64,000 nt of DNA from Allantophomopsis cytisporea (lineage: Eukaryota; Ascomycota; Leotiomycetes; Phacidiales; Phacidiaceae): NCBI GenBank assembly GCA_024752435.1, contig CP103024.1:434001-498000 (forward strand). The letters run 5' to 3'. This document shows, piece by piece, positions 1 to 11,841 of this stretch. Positions within the stretch are counted from its first letter, which is position 1. The number at the start of each line of letters is the position of its first letter. Below the pieces are notes generated by a model. It searched no databases. It saw nothing but the letters and a program-made list of their open reading frames with translations, and was not told where the DNA came from. The position numbers and the translations under genes were made by a program.

Positions 1-3000
1 CAGAGAGACCAGGGCGCATACATGACAGCAGTATGTATATGTTGTTGATTCTGCTCTCAAAGCTGATTATTTGTGAATGTTTGAAAATGCGACCTCTCAA
101 GTGACATTGGTCTCATTCAATTCTTAACCAGTACCTGCTCCTCTTAGAGACAATCTCTAACCATGAGTTTTGATTGCCATTCTCACATTTCGCCTTTTCA
201 AGTCTCTCTGGGTGAAGAGATGTAAGATTGTACTATGAATTGAGAAGGCGATGATCAATGAGGGCGGACACGAATACTTACTGTTTATCTTTCAGGAGTG
301 CTTGTGACGGAGAGGCCCACTTCATATATTCTGTAGCCGGAGAAAAATTCCTGTCCGCCAGAGAAGTATCTCATTAACAACTCTGGGAAATTTTGTTGGT
401 TAACCTCGAAAAGACGAATTTGTCTATTGGTATCATGAAAGCAACATAAGTTCACAAATTAGATTCCCGATCCGTAGGTGGGAAAGGATGTCCGAGCTGT
501 CTATTGATCAATTATTCTCAAAATAAATAGAATTTTGACACATTACTCTACACCTACGAAGACATTTATTGTAGAGTAATATTTTCGAGCGATGGTGGAA
601 TCTTATCACCACTTGGGGATCTGAAGTGGTTTGATATATAACATACAAATCATTCATTCGTATCACGGCTGCTTTGTATGTATGTAAGTATGTACTACGT
701 ACTTGTGCTTTCCAAGGCTCTCAATCATTCCTGCAAAGAAATGAATCAAACCTCCGATGTTACTTTTCAACGACAAAGATGTATTGTAGCAAGTCAACAG
801 ATTGCGGTTAAATACATAAGAGGTCAATTTAAAGTAGGACAAAGCCGAACGGTCAAAGTGTCCTCGCTACTTTTGATCGCGAAGCTGATCTGCCTTCACG
901 ATCCCACCTATTTGGCTCCCACTCTTGTAAATGCTCCGGACTATCGATTTCCTATGATTGCCTTCAGGGAACCCTCTTCCTTTCCTGTCTTAAGTCCTTG
1001 TGAGAATTGATATTCCAAGTGTGCGCATGTGGACTGCCACATTATTGAGTATCTTCTCTAATTTATCCCATGGAAATAGGCAAACATAGTTATGTATGTG
1101 TACCTATCTATGTACCTATGTACATGTTATTTTCGTGAATACCAATGACGACATGCGAGCGGGGCTTCGTTAACAGAGCGAGTGCCAGTACTCTTAGAAG
1201 TGGATAGTCGTGCTGAAAGAGACAAAACTTTTCTTACCCAATGTTATCGAGTTTTAAGAAGCTGACAAGCTGACACACTACAGCTACATACTTGCAGTAC
1301 ATAGTAAGCAGTCATTGAATTTACCCCGAGTCGTTCCCTTGATATCACACCTCGGCGCATACTTCTCGGACCAAAGCTGTATCTCTCTCCTCGGTTGCCA
1401 GGAGATGTCAGGCAGTTTGCAGGCACCTACATCGGTATGATGTGATGGTAGCTAGCCAGGGTAGTAGTATTGGGGGCAAAATGGATGAACAGAGAAGACT
1501 TGATAGCCGTAATTCGCTCTGATAACAGGCGATCTCGTCAAGAAGAAGTAGGTAACGATATGGAATCTCTTAAAGTTGACTAAGAAGGGAGGAGAGCATG
1601 ACAGAGTTCTATGGTTACGATGATGGACTCGGGGTACGTTGTGAGTATGTACTACATACACACATACACACATACATATGTACTCCGCACTCCATCCACA
1701 TCTACATACCTTAAGCAAAGGTAATGCGCAAAGCACTCTTATGGACTACCTTACTCAGATAATGTTACGAGTAATTCCCGGAAGTGATAGGGTAAAGGTG
1801 CAGCAGGCTGACCATCAATTGTAATGATTGGGGCCCTTTTGTTGCGGGTGGTTGTTGGATCGGTATTTGTTCTGTAGAGAGCTCAAATACCTAGCTAAAT
1901 CAGTCAGTTTGCTCGTTTGGTCAAGTTTCTCACATAAGGGGGGCTATGATTGATTATCCATCCACAGCAATCCTTATCTATATATAAGCGTATAGAACAT
2001 GGTAACGACAGTAAGTCATTGGACAAAAAAAGGAATGAATTAAGTGCGAAGAATGTCTAGAATATGTGAAAAGAAAAGGGAGAGGGGGTAAAAAAAAGCC
2101 ACTCTTCTCTTTAGCTAGAGCACTCCGTAGTCGTTAACTTGTTTAGATAAATATTTGGAGGATTTTGCTTCGACAAGTGAACGGACGTACACTTCACATA
2201 TCCCGCTAGCCGAGAACTAGTAGGCCTTCACATAATTTTGCAAATACCTTAACCAAACTCGCACGAGGAAGAAACAGCCCTACGAAACCTCATACCTCGT
2301 CACACAAATTTCCCTACAGGAAGTCATCGACCTCTTCGAGAGACTTACCTCCGCACATTCGAGCGGTCATTGCCAAACCCATACCCCAGTCCGAGTCTTC
2401 GCTCTCGACGTTCTTGACGTTCCCGTTTGTGCCGCGATATCCATCATCGTGGATACCTGGTACTGTACTGCCCGAGATATCTCACGACCAGCCCTCCCAA
2501 CATCCCAAGGTCATACACGCCTCGAAGCGCAAACAAGACCACCGCACGCATCCTCATTATACACGTCGGTCTCGTCTTTCGTGTGCCGGGAATATAAAAG
2601 AGGTTCGTATGAGCAGAAACCTCAATCTATGACAATTTTCGTTGGGCCGAGAAAAGTCGCCGTGCGAACTGACTGGGTCTGCGCCATTGACCTCTAATCT
2701 TCGCATGCATGCGCGCTTTTCATTCAACGCACGACTTTAAAGCTGACTTCTGCATCACAGAACTCCCCGAGTTCCCTGGTACTAACGCTCACACTTTACG
2801 ACTCTGGTTGTGCACCATCTGCCTGATTTCTACTCGTTGTGGGTGTCGCTGTCTACTGTATCAATCTACAAACACATTTCGTCTCGAATCAAGCACAGTA
2901 CTGCATTGCCGAAATTCACAGTTCTTTCCAGTACCGACCTCACATTGCGATTCATTATCTCTGGTCCGCAAACCCAGATTACAGTGCGGAGGGGCTAGAT

Positions 3001-3137
3001 CACCTCTCCGGACATCTATTGTGGGAATAGGTCAGCGGCCTCTAACCTATATCAAAGTGGGCAACTTCTGGTAATCGCCCGTCTTTCAACATCATCTCAT
3101 ACGTCTCAAAGTTCGACATACGAGAGATTCATTCACG
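1..3137. other. Gene-free left flank and long leader of the LARP1-like gene
   Basis: I see no protein-coding gene here. The open frames are short, overlap each other and have no family resemblance. Positions 542-580 hold an inverted repeat, listed separately. Around 1655-1680 there is a short CACATA-type repeat. From about 2300 the base composition changes to pyrimidine-rich, CTC/CATC-containing DNA that continues to the LARP1-like start at 3138. I read that part as promoter plus 5' leader. The largest leader frame is 2709-3074 and would be an upstream ORF if transcription starts before it. Confidence 0.5.
542..580. repeat. Perfect 11-bp inverted repeat, 17-nt spacer
   Basis: The left arm ATTACTCTACA at 542-552 is the exact reverse complement of TGTAGAGTAAT at 570-580. 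It lies in AT-rich DNA with no adjacent gene. It could be a hairpin, a protein-binding palindrome or chance. The 8-mer TGTAGAGT also forms the arms of the hairpin at 27846-27865. Confidence 0.6.
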
Positions 3138-6100
3138 ATGGCTTCTGCAACAAATAAATCACTGGCAGAGCAAAACGCTATTGCATCAACATTTTCATAT
3201 GCCCAGGCAGCAAAAGGTCGTACATATCTATATTCCACATCGTCATTTCCATCAAGTTGTGATTCTTCACGTCAACCACTTTCGTTACAGAATACAAGCT
3301 CATACAAAACAGTTCAATCACAAAATACCAACGGCGCTATCGACGGCAGTGACAAAAATAGCACCGATATGCACCTAAACACAGGCAATGGACTACCAAG
3401 TGTGAATGCTGAGCCAGAATCGAGCTCTAATGTGCAAACATCTGCCACCACTGAGCAAGTCCCAGCTGCAGCTACCACATTGAAGGAAGAAGCCGCCTCC
3501 GCCGACAGAGTGCCGTCTTCATCTGATGCGATTTGGGAGAGAAAACCTTTAGATTCCAGCACAACAGGCAAGCCTACTGAGGGCACCGAAGGTCGCAGAA
3601 ATAAGAAGAGCAAGAAGAGCAAAGATGCTGAGAAGGAGGCTGAGAAGGCAAAGGAAGAGGCAAAGCTTGAGCTCTTGGTAGCTGCGCCAGTACCGACGGT
3701 CAATATATGGCAGCAGCGCAGGGAAGCTCAGGCTGCAAAGGTCAAACCCACAAGTGCTGTCTCACAAATTGCGCAGACTTCGACGCCTGCTATCAACGGA
3801 TCATCTGTACAAACTACTCCTAGAATTGGCGACACGAAGAAGAGCAAGAAAACAGATGACACCACCACGACCAATCAGCAGGGTGGTCAGAGCAAGGCTC
3901 AAAAGAAGAACACTGAGGGAGGTAACCGAGATGCTGGCTCAAAGCGAACAGCCGCTCGCGGAAGTAGAGAAGATCGTGCTGTGCCACCGCCTGTCGAAGA
4001 CGCAGTCTCATGGCCTACACCCGAGACCGCACTCGAAGAGGAGAAGCGCAAGACTGTTGAGAAAGGGGACGAGAAGGATGATAACGTCTCCAAGCAACCT
4101 CGCACTAAAGCGAACTGGGTTCCCGTTCCATATACACCTTCTGTGACATTCAATACCCCTCTTCCAACCCGAGGTGGTCGTGGCCGTGGGGGAGCTCGTG
4201 GTGGACGTGAAACTGGTGGACGTGGTGGACACTCTGCAAACGGTGCAAGCAACATTGATAAGGCTTCTGGTTCATCATCAGTGAATGGAGTTGTTCCTGA
4301 CACTCGTGAGAGAGGCCGAGACGCCAATAGCAACACCCGTGCTATGTCACTTCCTCCAAATGCATCCAAGAGAACTGCTACCGAAGGACAGCAGAGTACT
4401 CGCGATCAGCGCAAGTCTTCTACATCTACGCCAAATGATAAGCCAAAGGGCAACGATGCTTTAAAGTCAGACAAGGAAGCCGCTTCGGAAGTTCGTCGCT
4501 CATCAGTTGCTACGCAAACCGAAACAGGTTTCGAGTCGTCCCAGAACCCAACAGCAGACTCTACTCAAGTCAACGGGCTTACCAATGGCAGTGCTTCATC
4601 TCAAATCAGACACGGAGACACTGATAGAAGACATTCTCACGATACACGAAGCTCTGAGAACCAGAAAGGCAACAGTGCTTTTGTTAGAGGTGAAGGCCGC
4701 TCAGATCGTGGTCGTGGCGGTTTCCGTGGCGGTCGTGGTAACCATAACAGCTTTGCTAACGCTACTCCACATGCCCTCACAAATGGCCATGCTCCTCAAG
4801 CTCAAAATGGTTTTGTTCCTAGAGCAAATGCTGGTCCGTACAGCCCTCCTCTTCAAGCTCCAGCTTTCAATACTCAGTTCGTCCCAGTTCCTGTCAGAAA
4901 TGGTCGTGGAAACCCCAGATCACAGTCAATTCCTAATGGAGTTCCATATGGTCGATACCCTGCAAATGGAAATGGGGTACAGCACATTCCTGCTCAAATG
5001 ATCGACTACACTGGCCAGCAAGCTACTAATGGACAATATCCACACTACGTTGACCAGTGGGCAGTTCTCTCCATGGTATCTATGCAGCTTGAATATTACT
5101 TCTCCATTGATAACCTTTGCAAGGATGTGTTCCTCCGCAAGCACATGGACTCCCAGGGTTTCGTTTTCTTGAACTTCATTGCAACCTTCAAGCGTATCGA
5201 GAAGCTCACTCAGGACTTTGAGAGTCTACGAATTGCTGTCCAGAACGTCCCTTCAATTGAGCATGTCGTTGGCCCAGATGGCTTCGACAGAGTACGTCGC
5301 AGAGATGGCTGGGAACAGTGGGTTTTGAACATTGAAGAGAGAGAAGATGCTGCCAAGAATGCTGGACCAGCTCAATTACTTTCACCGCAATACCTCCGAC
5401 ACATGAACCCGCAGATGCATATGCAGGGACACTACATGCCTTCCCCTCCACTTTTTTCTCCTGGCGGCACTGAGATGAGCTATCGATCCAATGGCTTAGA
5501 GAGTACCCTGAACGGATCTTCGGTCAACGGTAGCAGTCATCCTGAGAGTGGTCTCTCTGCTGCAGTTCCAACCTTTGCACCAAGCATGCCCGCTCTCAAT
5601 GGTGCTGATTATCCGACAGAGGAGACTACCTTCACTGATGCAGACGTCGAAAACCTCAACTTGGTTTCTAAGCCAAGAGATGGTTTCAAGGCCAAAGCTC
5701 CGTTCCACAACTCCACATCAAGAACTTTCTCCAACGGTTCCATTGATGGTAGAACTTTCGCGGATGATGCGCATCGAGCAAGTCATCAAACCGGGGACGT
5801 CAGGAATGAAGTCACCGAGAGCGAAAGGTAAGCGCATCACGACCGAAGTCGATCGATCAGGCGCTGATCAAAGCACAGCTCCACCAACTCACCTTCCCAA
5901 AAATCCGATGTTTCTCCACCAGTCATGTGGGTTAAAGGTCAAAAGGGCCAGGCCCCCATTGACCCCGAACATGCAACTGAACCTTATACTACTGTTCGAG
6001 CGAAAGCACTACGTCAACGGGAGTCTACTCCTGCAGGCCAAACTCATTCTGATATGAAAATTATATACGAATTTTGGAGCCATTTTCTTGTTCGAAACTT

Positions 6101-6407
6101 CAACCCACGTATGTACGAAGAATTCCGACAATTTGCTGCCGAGGATTGCTACCAGAGACAAACCATGGTCGGCATGGAGAATCTCATTACCTACTACGAC
6201 GAAGTTCTTAACAGCAAGAAAAAGGTTATCCCAGAGCGGATTGCACAACATTACGTTGAGCTTGTGTACACTGAGCGTATAAGTCAAGACCGTCCGGCTT
6301 TTACCAAACTTCGTGCTTCCTGGAGAAATGGTGCCCTTGACCTAAAAAGCCGCAAGAGGGTCGACAAGCTTGTTGATGCTGAGCTGAGAGAAGAACTTGA
6401 AAGCTAA
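3138..6407 (+). CDS. LARP1-like La-motif RNA-binding protein with DM15 region
   Basis: Exons are 3138-5827 and 5879-6407, giving 1072 residues. The 51-nt intron (AAAG/GTAAGC to CACAG) preserves the frame. The first 630 residues are low-complexity, with a Lys/Glu-rich stretch and two RGG boxes near residues 344-365 and 519-535. A La motif follows at about 640-732, with the typical YYFSxxNLxxDxFLRKHMD core. The second exon encodes a helical segment from about residue 954, with FWSHFLxxxFNxxMYEEF, that matches the DM15 repeats of LARP1. In animals, DM15 binds the cap and first bases of TOP mRNAs; fungal relatives are linked to translation control and mRNA stability in the cytoplasm. Having both La and DM15 separates it from genuine La proteins and Sro9-type proteins. 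If the intron is retained, a TAA right after the donor ends the protein before DM15. Confidence 0.9.
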
Positions 6408-7485
6408 ATTCGTCTTCCAATACTCCATCTTGGCACTTATATCCACTCTTTAAATAACAGTGTTCCACCGGAGGTTCACAACCACGGTCTTCTGCATAAT
6501 CTCTTACAAATCGGCGTTTGGCAGGAGCTCACAGAAAAAAAAAGGGAATATCGGAGGCATGATCTGCTCGCCCGGGTGGCTCAGAAACCCCGGTGTCATC
6601 TGTTTGGGCGGGCATGGCTGGTTTCCCTCATTGTTTTGCTTTCCATTTTATTTGCGTCTTCTTTTCCTGTTTTTCTGGCATAGCCTGGCATTTTCGTCAT
6701 CGTCCATGCAACAACCAAAAGTACCGGCAGTTTTCAGATCTGTTGAGCATTTCAGGAGGATTCAGCTTTGCATGCTGTCGATGCCTTTGTTTGTCTATTT
6801 CCCCCCGAGTGATTCCCGGCTCCTATTTCTTTTCAAACTTTTCCTTTCTTTTTGATTGGCATTTGCATTGTGCTTTGTGGATGATACTTCAAAGATGGGA
6901 GAGTGTCGTCGTTTTTTGTGTTGTAGAAACCAACCTAAAATTGCTCAGCTGTAAGAATAATGAGATTTTGTAACCAATGGTTCGAATTCACTGTGACATC
7001 CGTTCAAGCATTGTGCTATATGGCTAAGTGGACGAAATCAGAAATGATGATAACAAAAAATGTAGCATCATGGGGGTTTTGTACATGAAAAGTGCAATAT
7101 CGCTCAGTCACTACCAAATCCTTCATTCGAATCAACATACACTCCTCTATATGTACTTAATATCATTTTTATCTTTGCTTAGACTAACACCGAACTCCTC
7201 CCTCCCGCGGTTTTAGACACGCACGAAGATGGCATACAGAAAATTTCAAGCATCTTCGTTGCGCCAAGATTCTGTTTCTCACATCCGTCTTACCAGTAGA
7301 TAATACCGTATTCACCCATCACACATACATGCACATATCATACTTATGGTCGAGACTGAGATCATGATTCGAGTAAGCTATCTGCTAGCTGGTATTCCCT
7401 TTTGGATTGATACACCATTTCGCTCGAGAAAAAAACAAGCCCCTGTCCCATGCCATGCCTTGAAGATTTAGAAATAAACACCAAT
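6408..7485. other. Intergenic region between convergent genes
   Basis: This 1.1 kb lies between the 3' ends of the LARP1-like and L35 genes. It has T-rich tracts (about 6640-6850) consistent with 3' UTRs. No coding potential was recognised. Confidence 0.5.
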
Positions 7486-8183
7486 TTACTCAGCCTGTTG
7501 TTCGCAAAAAAGTCAGCACAATGTATGGAGCAATACCATTGTCAAGGCAATCGTGAGCCTGGAAGGATTTCTGCGAGAACATACCTTGACAGCGAACTTG
7601 CGCTGAGGGAAGTGCACGGCGCGCTTCTTGGTCTTCTCGAGGGTCTTCTCAGACTCGTTCTTGGTAAGACGTCTGCGGATGGCGCGGGTCTGCTTTGGTC
7701 GGAGGTCGAGTGGAGTGTACTTCTTGTTCTTGTAGAAGAGGCGGAGTTGAGAGCGCTGGTTGGCGTTGATAACGGTGAGGACCTTGGCGATGGACTTGCG
7801 AACATCGTGGCTATAGAGACAGTCATGTCAGCATCCTGTTCCTCCCAAAATTCGTTCGTGATCCGTGGCAACATGCATCCTCGCCCGTCGCTGTGTTCTC
7901 CCTCAAGCCTTCTCCTTCGTTCATTACACGGATTCGTTCGAGGTTATACGCACATCTTGGTGAGCTTGGCAGCAGAACCACCAGCAATCTTCTGGGTGCG
8001 AAGCTGGCCGAGCTCAGTCTTCAACTCGCTGAGCTGCTTCTTGAGGTCATCCTTGCTCTTGGACCAAAGCTGGACGGTCTTGACTTTTCCGGAAGACTAC
8101 AAACGCATTGCCAATCAGCCCTCTGCTCTCACTGTAGAAACTCTGCTGCATTGTCGCATCGCAACTGGAGTGTATCTCACCAT
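7486..8183 (-). CDS. RPL35: 60S ribosomal protein L35 (uL29 family)
   Basis: Exons on the minus strand are 8183-8181, 8096-7954, 7810-7585 and 7494-7486, giving 126 residues, a normal length for the family. The protein begins M-SSGKVKT and contains KLTKIHDVRKSIAKVLTVIN, then YKNKKYTPLDLRPKQTRAIRRRLT, and ends FPQRKFAVKAE; all are L35 signatures. L35 sits at the peptide exit tunnel of the 60S subunit, near the SRP and NAC docking site. The structure is unusual: exon 1 contributes only the ATG and the last exon only GCT GAG TAA. The terminal intron has a strong GCTGAC branch site and a pyrimidine-rich tract before CAG. Introns are 84, 143 and 90 nt. I saw no box C/D snoRNA in the 143-nt intron. 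The gene is divergent from GOS1 with about 400 bp between starts. Confidence 0.93.
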
Positions 8184-8586
8184 CTTGATGATTTGTCGAA
8201 GATCTGTTGGGCGGGGTTAGTGCTGGGCGTCTTGATCTCGAGGTAGGATGTCTTGCGAATCTCGAATCTGCTTCACGACAGTAAATTTCGCGGGCTTGTC
8301 TGTGTGGGCGCTTCCAGCCAATCGCTAAGCGTAGGGCTCCTTAGTGAATGAAAAGTTCATTCATGCCTGGTAAAACTGGCACAAATTTAATGCCTTGGAT
8401 ATCACATGCTACCACCATGTACGGCAGTCTACACGGCCATTTGACAAAGGTGCGTCAGTACGGCAAGACTGACAGGGAGTACCGCTCGAAGTCGCCGTCC
8501 GCATGTTGTTGATGGGTCTTGACAAGGACAGCGCTGCACATAGCCTGGAATTTTGAATATTCAGACACAACACATCACTTGCGCAA
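8184..8586. promoter_or_regulatory. Shared divergent promoter of RPL35 and GOS1
   Basis: These 403 bp separate the two start codons. A CCAAT pentamer lies at 8318-8322. At 8332-8338 is TAGGGCT (AGCCCTA toward RPL35), which fits the ARCCCTA core bound by Tbf1-type factors at ribosomal-protein promoters in some fungi, about 150 bp upstream of the RPL35 ATG. The factor assignment is inference from a short motif. Confidence 0.3.
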
Positions 8587-9379
8587 ATGTCAGCTTCAAC
8601 AGGAAATGGATGGGCACAGCTCAGGCAGCAGGCGCGGACTTTAGAGACACAGGCATTACATCTCCTGAAGCTATTAGCTGAACAGCATTACTGACAACAT
8701 TACACAGACCGAGACCCTCTTTCATACATATTCACAATTCGGAGCTGTCCCCAATATTCCCGCGAAGCCGAGCGAAGATGAGCGGCAGACTGAGACGAAA
8801 TTGCAAGAAACATTTGAGAAGGTATTTTTTCAGGTGCTATCCAGAGTTTCCGTTTCAGACTGACGCCGTTTGCAGCGCGAGTCCTTGATATCTCAACTCT
8901 CCCGACTCCTAGATTCCGAGAGTACACTTACATCCTCAGCTCTGAAGCAAAATAACCTATCTCGCCATCGCGAAATATTGCAGGAACATCGCCGAGAATT
9001 TGCACGACTGAAGTCCAACATTCAAGATGCACGAAACCGTGCTAATTTGCTTTCCAACGTCCGCAGTGATATCGATGCATATCATTCAAGCAATCCTCAC
9101 GGCGCAGAGGCCGACTATATGTTAGATGAGAGATCTAGGATCGACAACAGTCATAACATGGCCGACAGTGTCTTGAGTCAGGCATATGCTGTCAACGAGA
9201 GCTTTGGACTACAGCGTGAAACACTTGCGAGCATCAACAGAAGGATTACGGGGGCCGCAAGCCAAGTACCAGGCCTCAACAGTCTCATTGGTAGAATCTC
9301 AGCAAAAAAAAGAAGGGATAGTATTATTATGGGCAGCTTCATCGCCTTTTGTTTTTTGCTGTTCTTATATTTCATGTAA
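8587..9379 (+). CDS. GOS1: Golgi SNARE Gos1/GS28
   Basis: Exons are 8587-8652, 8708-8821 and 8876-9379, giving 227 residues, close to GS28 length. Exon 1 encodes GWAQLRQQARTLETQ and exon 2 TETLFHTYSQFG, the N-terminal helix of GS28-type Qb-SNAREs. Exon 3 carries the long coiled coil with QEHRREFARLKSNI and the SNARE motif ending PGLNSLIGRISAKKRRDS, then a C-terminal hydrophobic anchor (IIMGSFIAFCFLLFLYFM). The protein works in intra-Golgi and ER-to-Golgi fusion with Sed5, Ykt6 and Sft1. Intron 1 (8653-8707) is GC-AG: exon 1 has no usable GT downstream, and GC is the only donor that keeps the conserved TQ/TET junction. Intron 2 (54 nt) is canonical. The start is the first ATG in frame and gives the expected N terminus. 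Confidence 0.9.
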
Positions 9380-10523
9380 TGATAAGCATGCATATGGGTT
9401 AGGAGTTTATGATACCAGAGGCGTTGGATGTGGTCAATAGACCTGGAAATTGGAATAGTGTACAAGTCAAGTATTCAATCAAAAATATCACGATATCATG
9501 GTGCATACGCCCTACCATGCCTACTCTCTTTCCTTCATAAGTGTCTTTTCCTTGTTCAGCTGCAGCTTTCCTCCTCTTTAACGCCCGAGACCTTTCTAGT
9601 GACCTTGTATCTCCGACCGATTTTTTATATCTTATAGAAAGCTATCCCTCTTGTTCCCTTTTACGTTTCTATGTGCGACTCATCGAAGTCTGTACTCTTC
9701 ATTTACCAAATTCTTGTACACACCCTTACTATAAACCAGCCCAACTACTTCTTGAATCTTATCCAAGACCAGTCCTCACTGTAAAACAATAGCGTAGGTG
9801 GTCCAATTTCCTTCCTATTTTGCTTTCATAATCCCCCATACGAAAAGCTTGATGATCTAACTCTGAGAGATGTTGACTTGTATATTTGTTTGAATATTTT
9901 GTACTATATCCTCGTCCCCATCGACCAAACTATGCAGCTCGTCATTCGTTCTTGTAGTTGAATAGAGCTTTGCCACTTAGTTGGCAGCCTGCTATCCACT
10001 GTTGACACTGATAGCCACACTGGATCCTACAATAGGCGTTGTACTTGAAGGGACTGGTTTTAGATCTATATATAAGCTTCCAACTTGCAAATAATAAAGG
10101 GATTATTGAGAAATGAATTGGCAGACAGCTGGAACATGTCTACCTTCCCTTTGTAATAATATATTAAGGCAAGATATATACACTTTCAAATGATTACCCA
10201 GCTAGAAGATCAAATGTGAGACAGATGTACCTCAGGTAGATGGTAGGCATGGTAGGTAGATTTCAGCCTCACAGATACATTACTTACCTACCTAGGTACC
10301 TCTAGCTTTAAGTTATCACGTTAGTGTCAGCCTCGTTGTCGCTTTTCGCTAAAGCTACCCTTACCGCGCCGACACTCCGCTCATGATCGCGAGCTTGTTG
10401 TCTGTGCTGCCTTACGACGTAGAGCTCTAAATCCCCAGAACTCGCTGCCCTGCTCTCTCAATACCTCATTGCCTGCGATATACAAGGCGAAATTGATCCT
10501 GCATTCGGATCCATTACTTCACC
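9380..10523. other. Intergenic region between GOS1 and VPS26
   Basis: About 1.1 kb with no recognisable gene. Around 10200-10320 there is a cluster of short ACCTACC/GGTAGGT words (for example TACCTACCTAGGTACC). The last 150 bp before the VPS26 ATG are pyrimidine-rich, as expected for a leader. Confidence 0.4.
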
Positions 10524-11739
10524 ATGTCCTACTTCTTTTCCACTCCGGTCGATATCGATATTGTCCTCGACAACACCGATGATCGCTCGATGGTCGATGT
10601 TAAGCTGGATAAGAACCGTAGGGAGAAGGCACCACTGTATATGGACGGCGAATCTGTCAAGGGCGCTGTCACAATTCGACCAAAAGATGGAAAGAGATTA
10701 GAGCACACGGGTATCAAGGTGCAATTCATAGGCACGATAGGTATGTAATCTTCGTAGCACAGTGCCAACTGCGTGATTGGTAGCGCAATCAATATATGAA
10801 GGCTGACCGCAAGTATAGAAATGTTCTTTGATCGTGGTAACCATTATGAATTCCTTTCCTTGGGCCAAGAATTGGCAGCCCCTGGTGATCTCCAACACCC
10901 TCAGACATTCGAATTCAACTTCAAGAACGTCGAAAAGCAATACGAGTCCTACAACGGAATCAATGTCAAGCTACGCTACTTTGTGCGGGTTACAGTTTCG
11001 AGGAGAATGGCAGATGTTATCAGAGAGAAGGATATTTGGGTTTACTCTTACCGACAACCGCAAGAGATGAACAGTTCCATTAAGATGGATGTTGGAATCG
11101 AGGATTGCCTACACATTGAATTCGAATACTCGAAATCGAAATATCACCTGAAGGACGTTATTGTGGGACGAATATATTTTCTTCTTGTACGACTTAAGAT
11201 CAAACACATGGAACTTTCTATCATAAGGAGAGAAACCACGGGTGCTGCGCCAAACCAATACAATGAGAGTGAGACGTTGGTCCGATTTGAGGTACGTTTC
11301 TATATCGCATTATGAAGACATGAACTAATTAGATGCATAGATTATGGATGGTTCCCCATCAAGAGGTAAATGCTATATCCATAAGCGATACAAACACTTA
11401 TTGTCTTATGAATGCATAACTGATTTTGTCGCACAGGTGAAACCATTCCAATTCGATTGTTTCTTGGAGGATTTGACTTGACACCCACTTTCCGAGAAGT
11501 GAATAAGAAATACTCAACAAGATACTACTTGAGTCTAGTGCTCATTGATGAAGGTATGGTGCTTTCATTTAATGAGACATATCCGCCATTATCTACCTTA
11601 CTGATCCCAATTCGTAGATGCAAGACGCTACTTCAAGCAATCAGAAATTGTGCTTTACAGACAAGCACCTGAAATTACAGCGGCAGCCGGTCAGCAAACA
11701 GCAATTGCCGGGCCACCGCCACCTGAGCGAGCTCACTAA
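10524..11739 (+). CDS. VPS26: Retromer subunit Vps26 (Pep8)
   Basis: Exons are 10524-10740, 10819-11291, 11341-11365, 11437-11553 and 11618-11739, giving 317 residues, the usual size. The N terminus (SYFFSTPVDIDIVLD) and the segment MDVGIEDCLHIEFEYSKSKY followed by HLKDVIVGRIYF are diagnostic of Vps26. The fold is two arrestin-like beta sandwiches. The protein forms the cargo-selective trimer with Vps35 and Vps29 on endosomes and returns sorting receptors to the Golgi. Exon 3 is only 25 nt; it encodes IMDGSPSR plus the first base of the next codon, and all phases agree. The tail is short and rich in Pro and Gln. The 3' end faces the downstream hydrolase gene, about 100 bp away. Confidence 0.93.
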
Positions 11740-11841
11740 ATTGGTAGGAGATAGTCAAAGCGTACCATAGATTTTACGGCGACCCAATAATGCAAACGAT
11801 AACGTTAACGACCCATCAGCTTGAAGTTCCCCTTTGCTGTG

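Noticed and set aside
2709..3074. 121-codon frame upstream of LARP1 as a protein gene
   Set aside because: Overlapping frames of equal quality and no recognisable motif; kept only as a possible uORF.
3314..4369. Minus-strand frames of 129 and 156 codons
   Set aside because: Antisense shadows of the low-complexity LARP1 coding region.
6979..6990. GGTTCGAATTC resembling a tRNA B-box
   Set aside because: The preceding 80 bases have no A-box, anticodon arm or acceptor stem pairing.
7811..7953. snoRNA in the 143-nt RPL35 intron
   Set aside because: No convincing box C (TGATGA) and box D (CTGA) pair; the CTGA-like word is the branch site.
7450..8246. Long plus-strand open frames
   Set aside because: They are antisense to RPL35 exons and have no family likeness.
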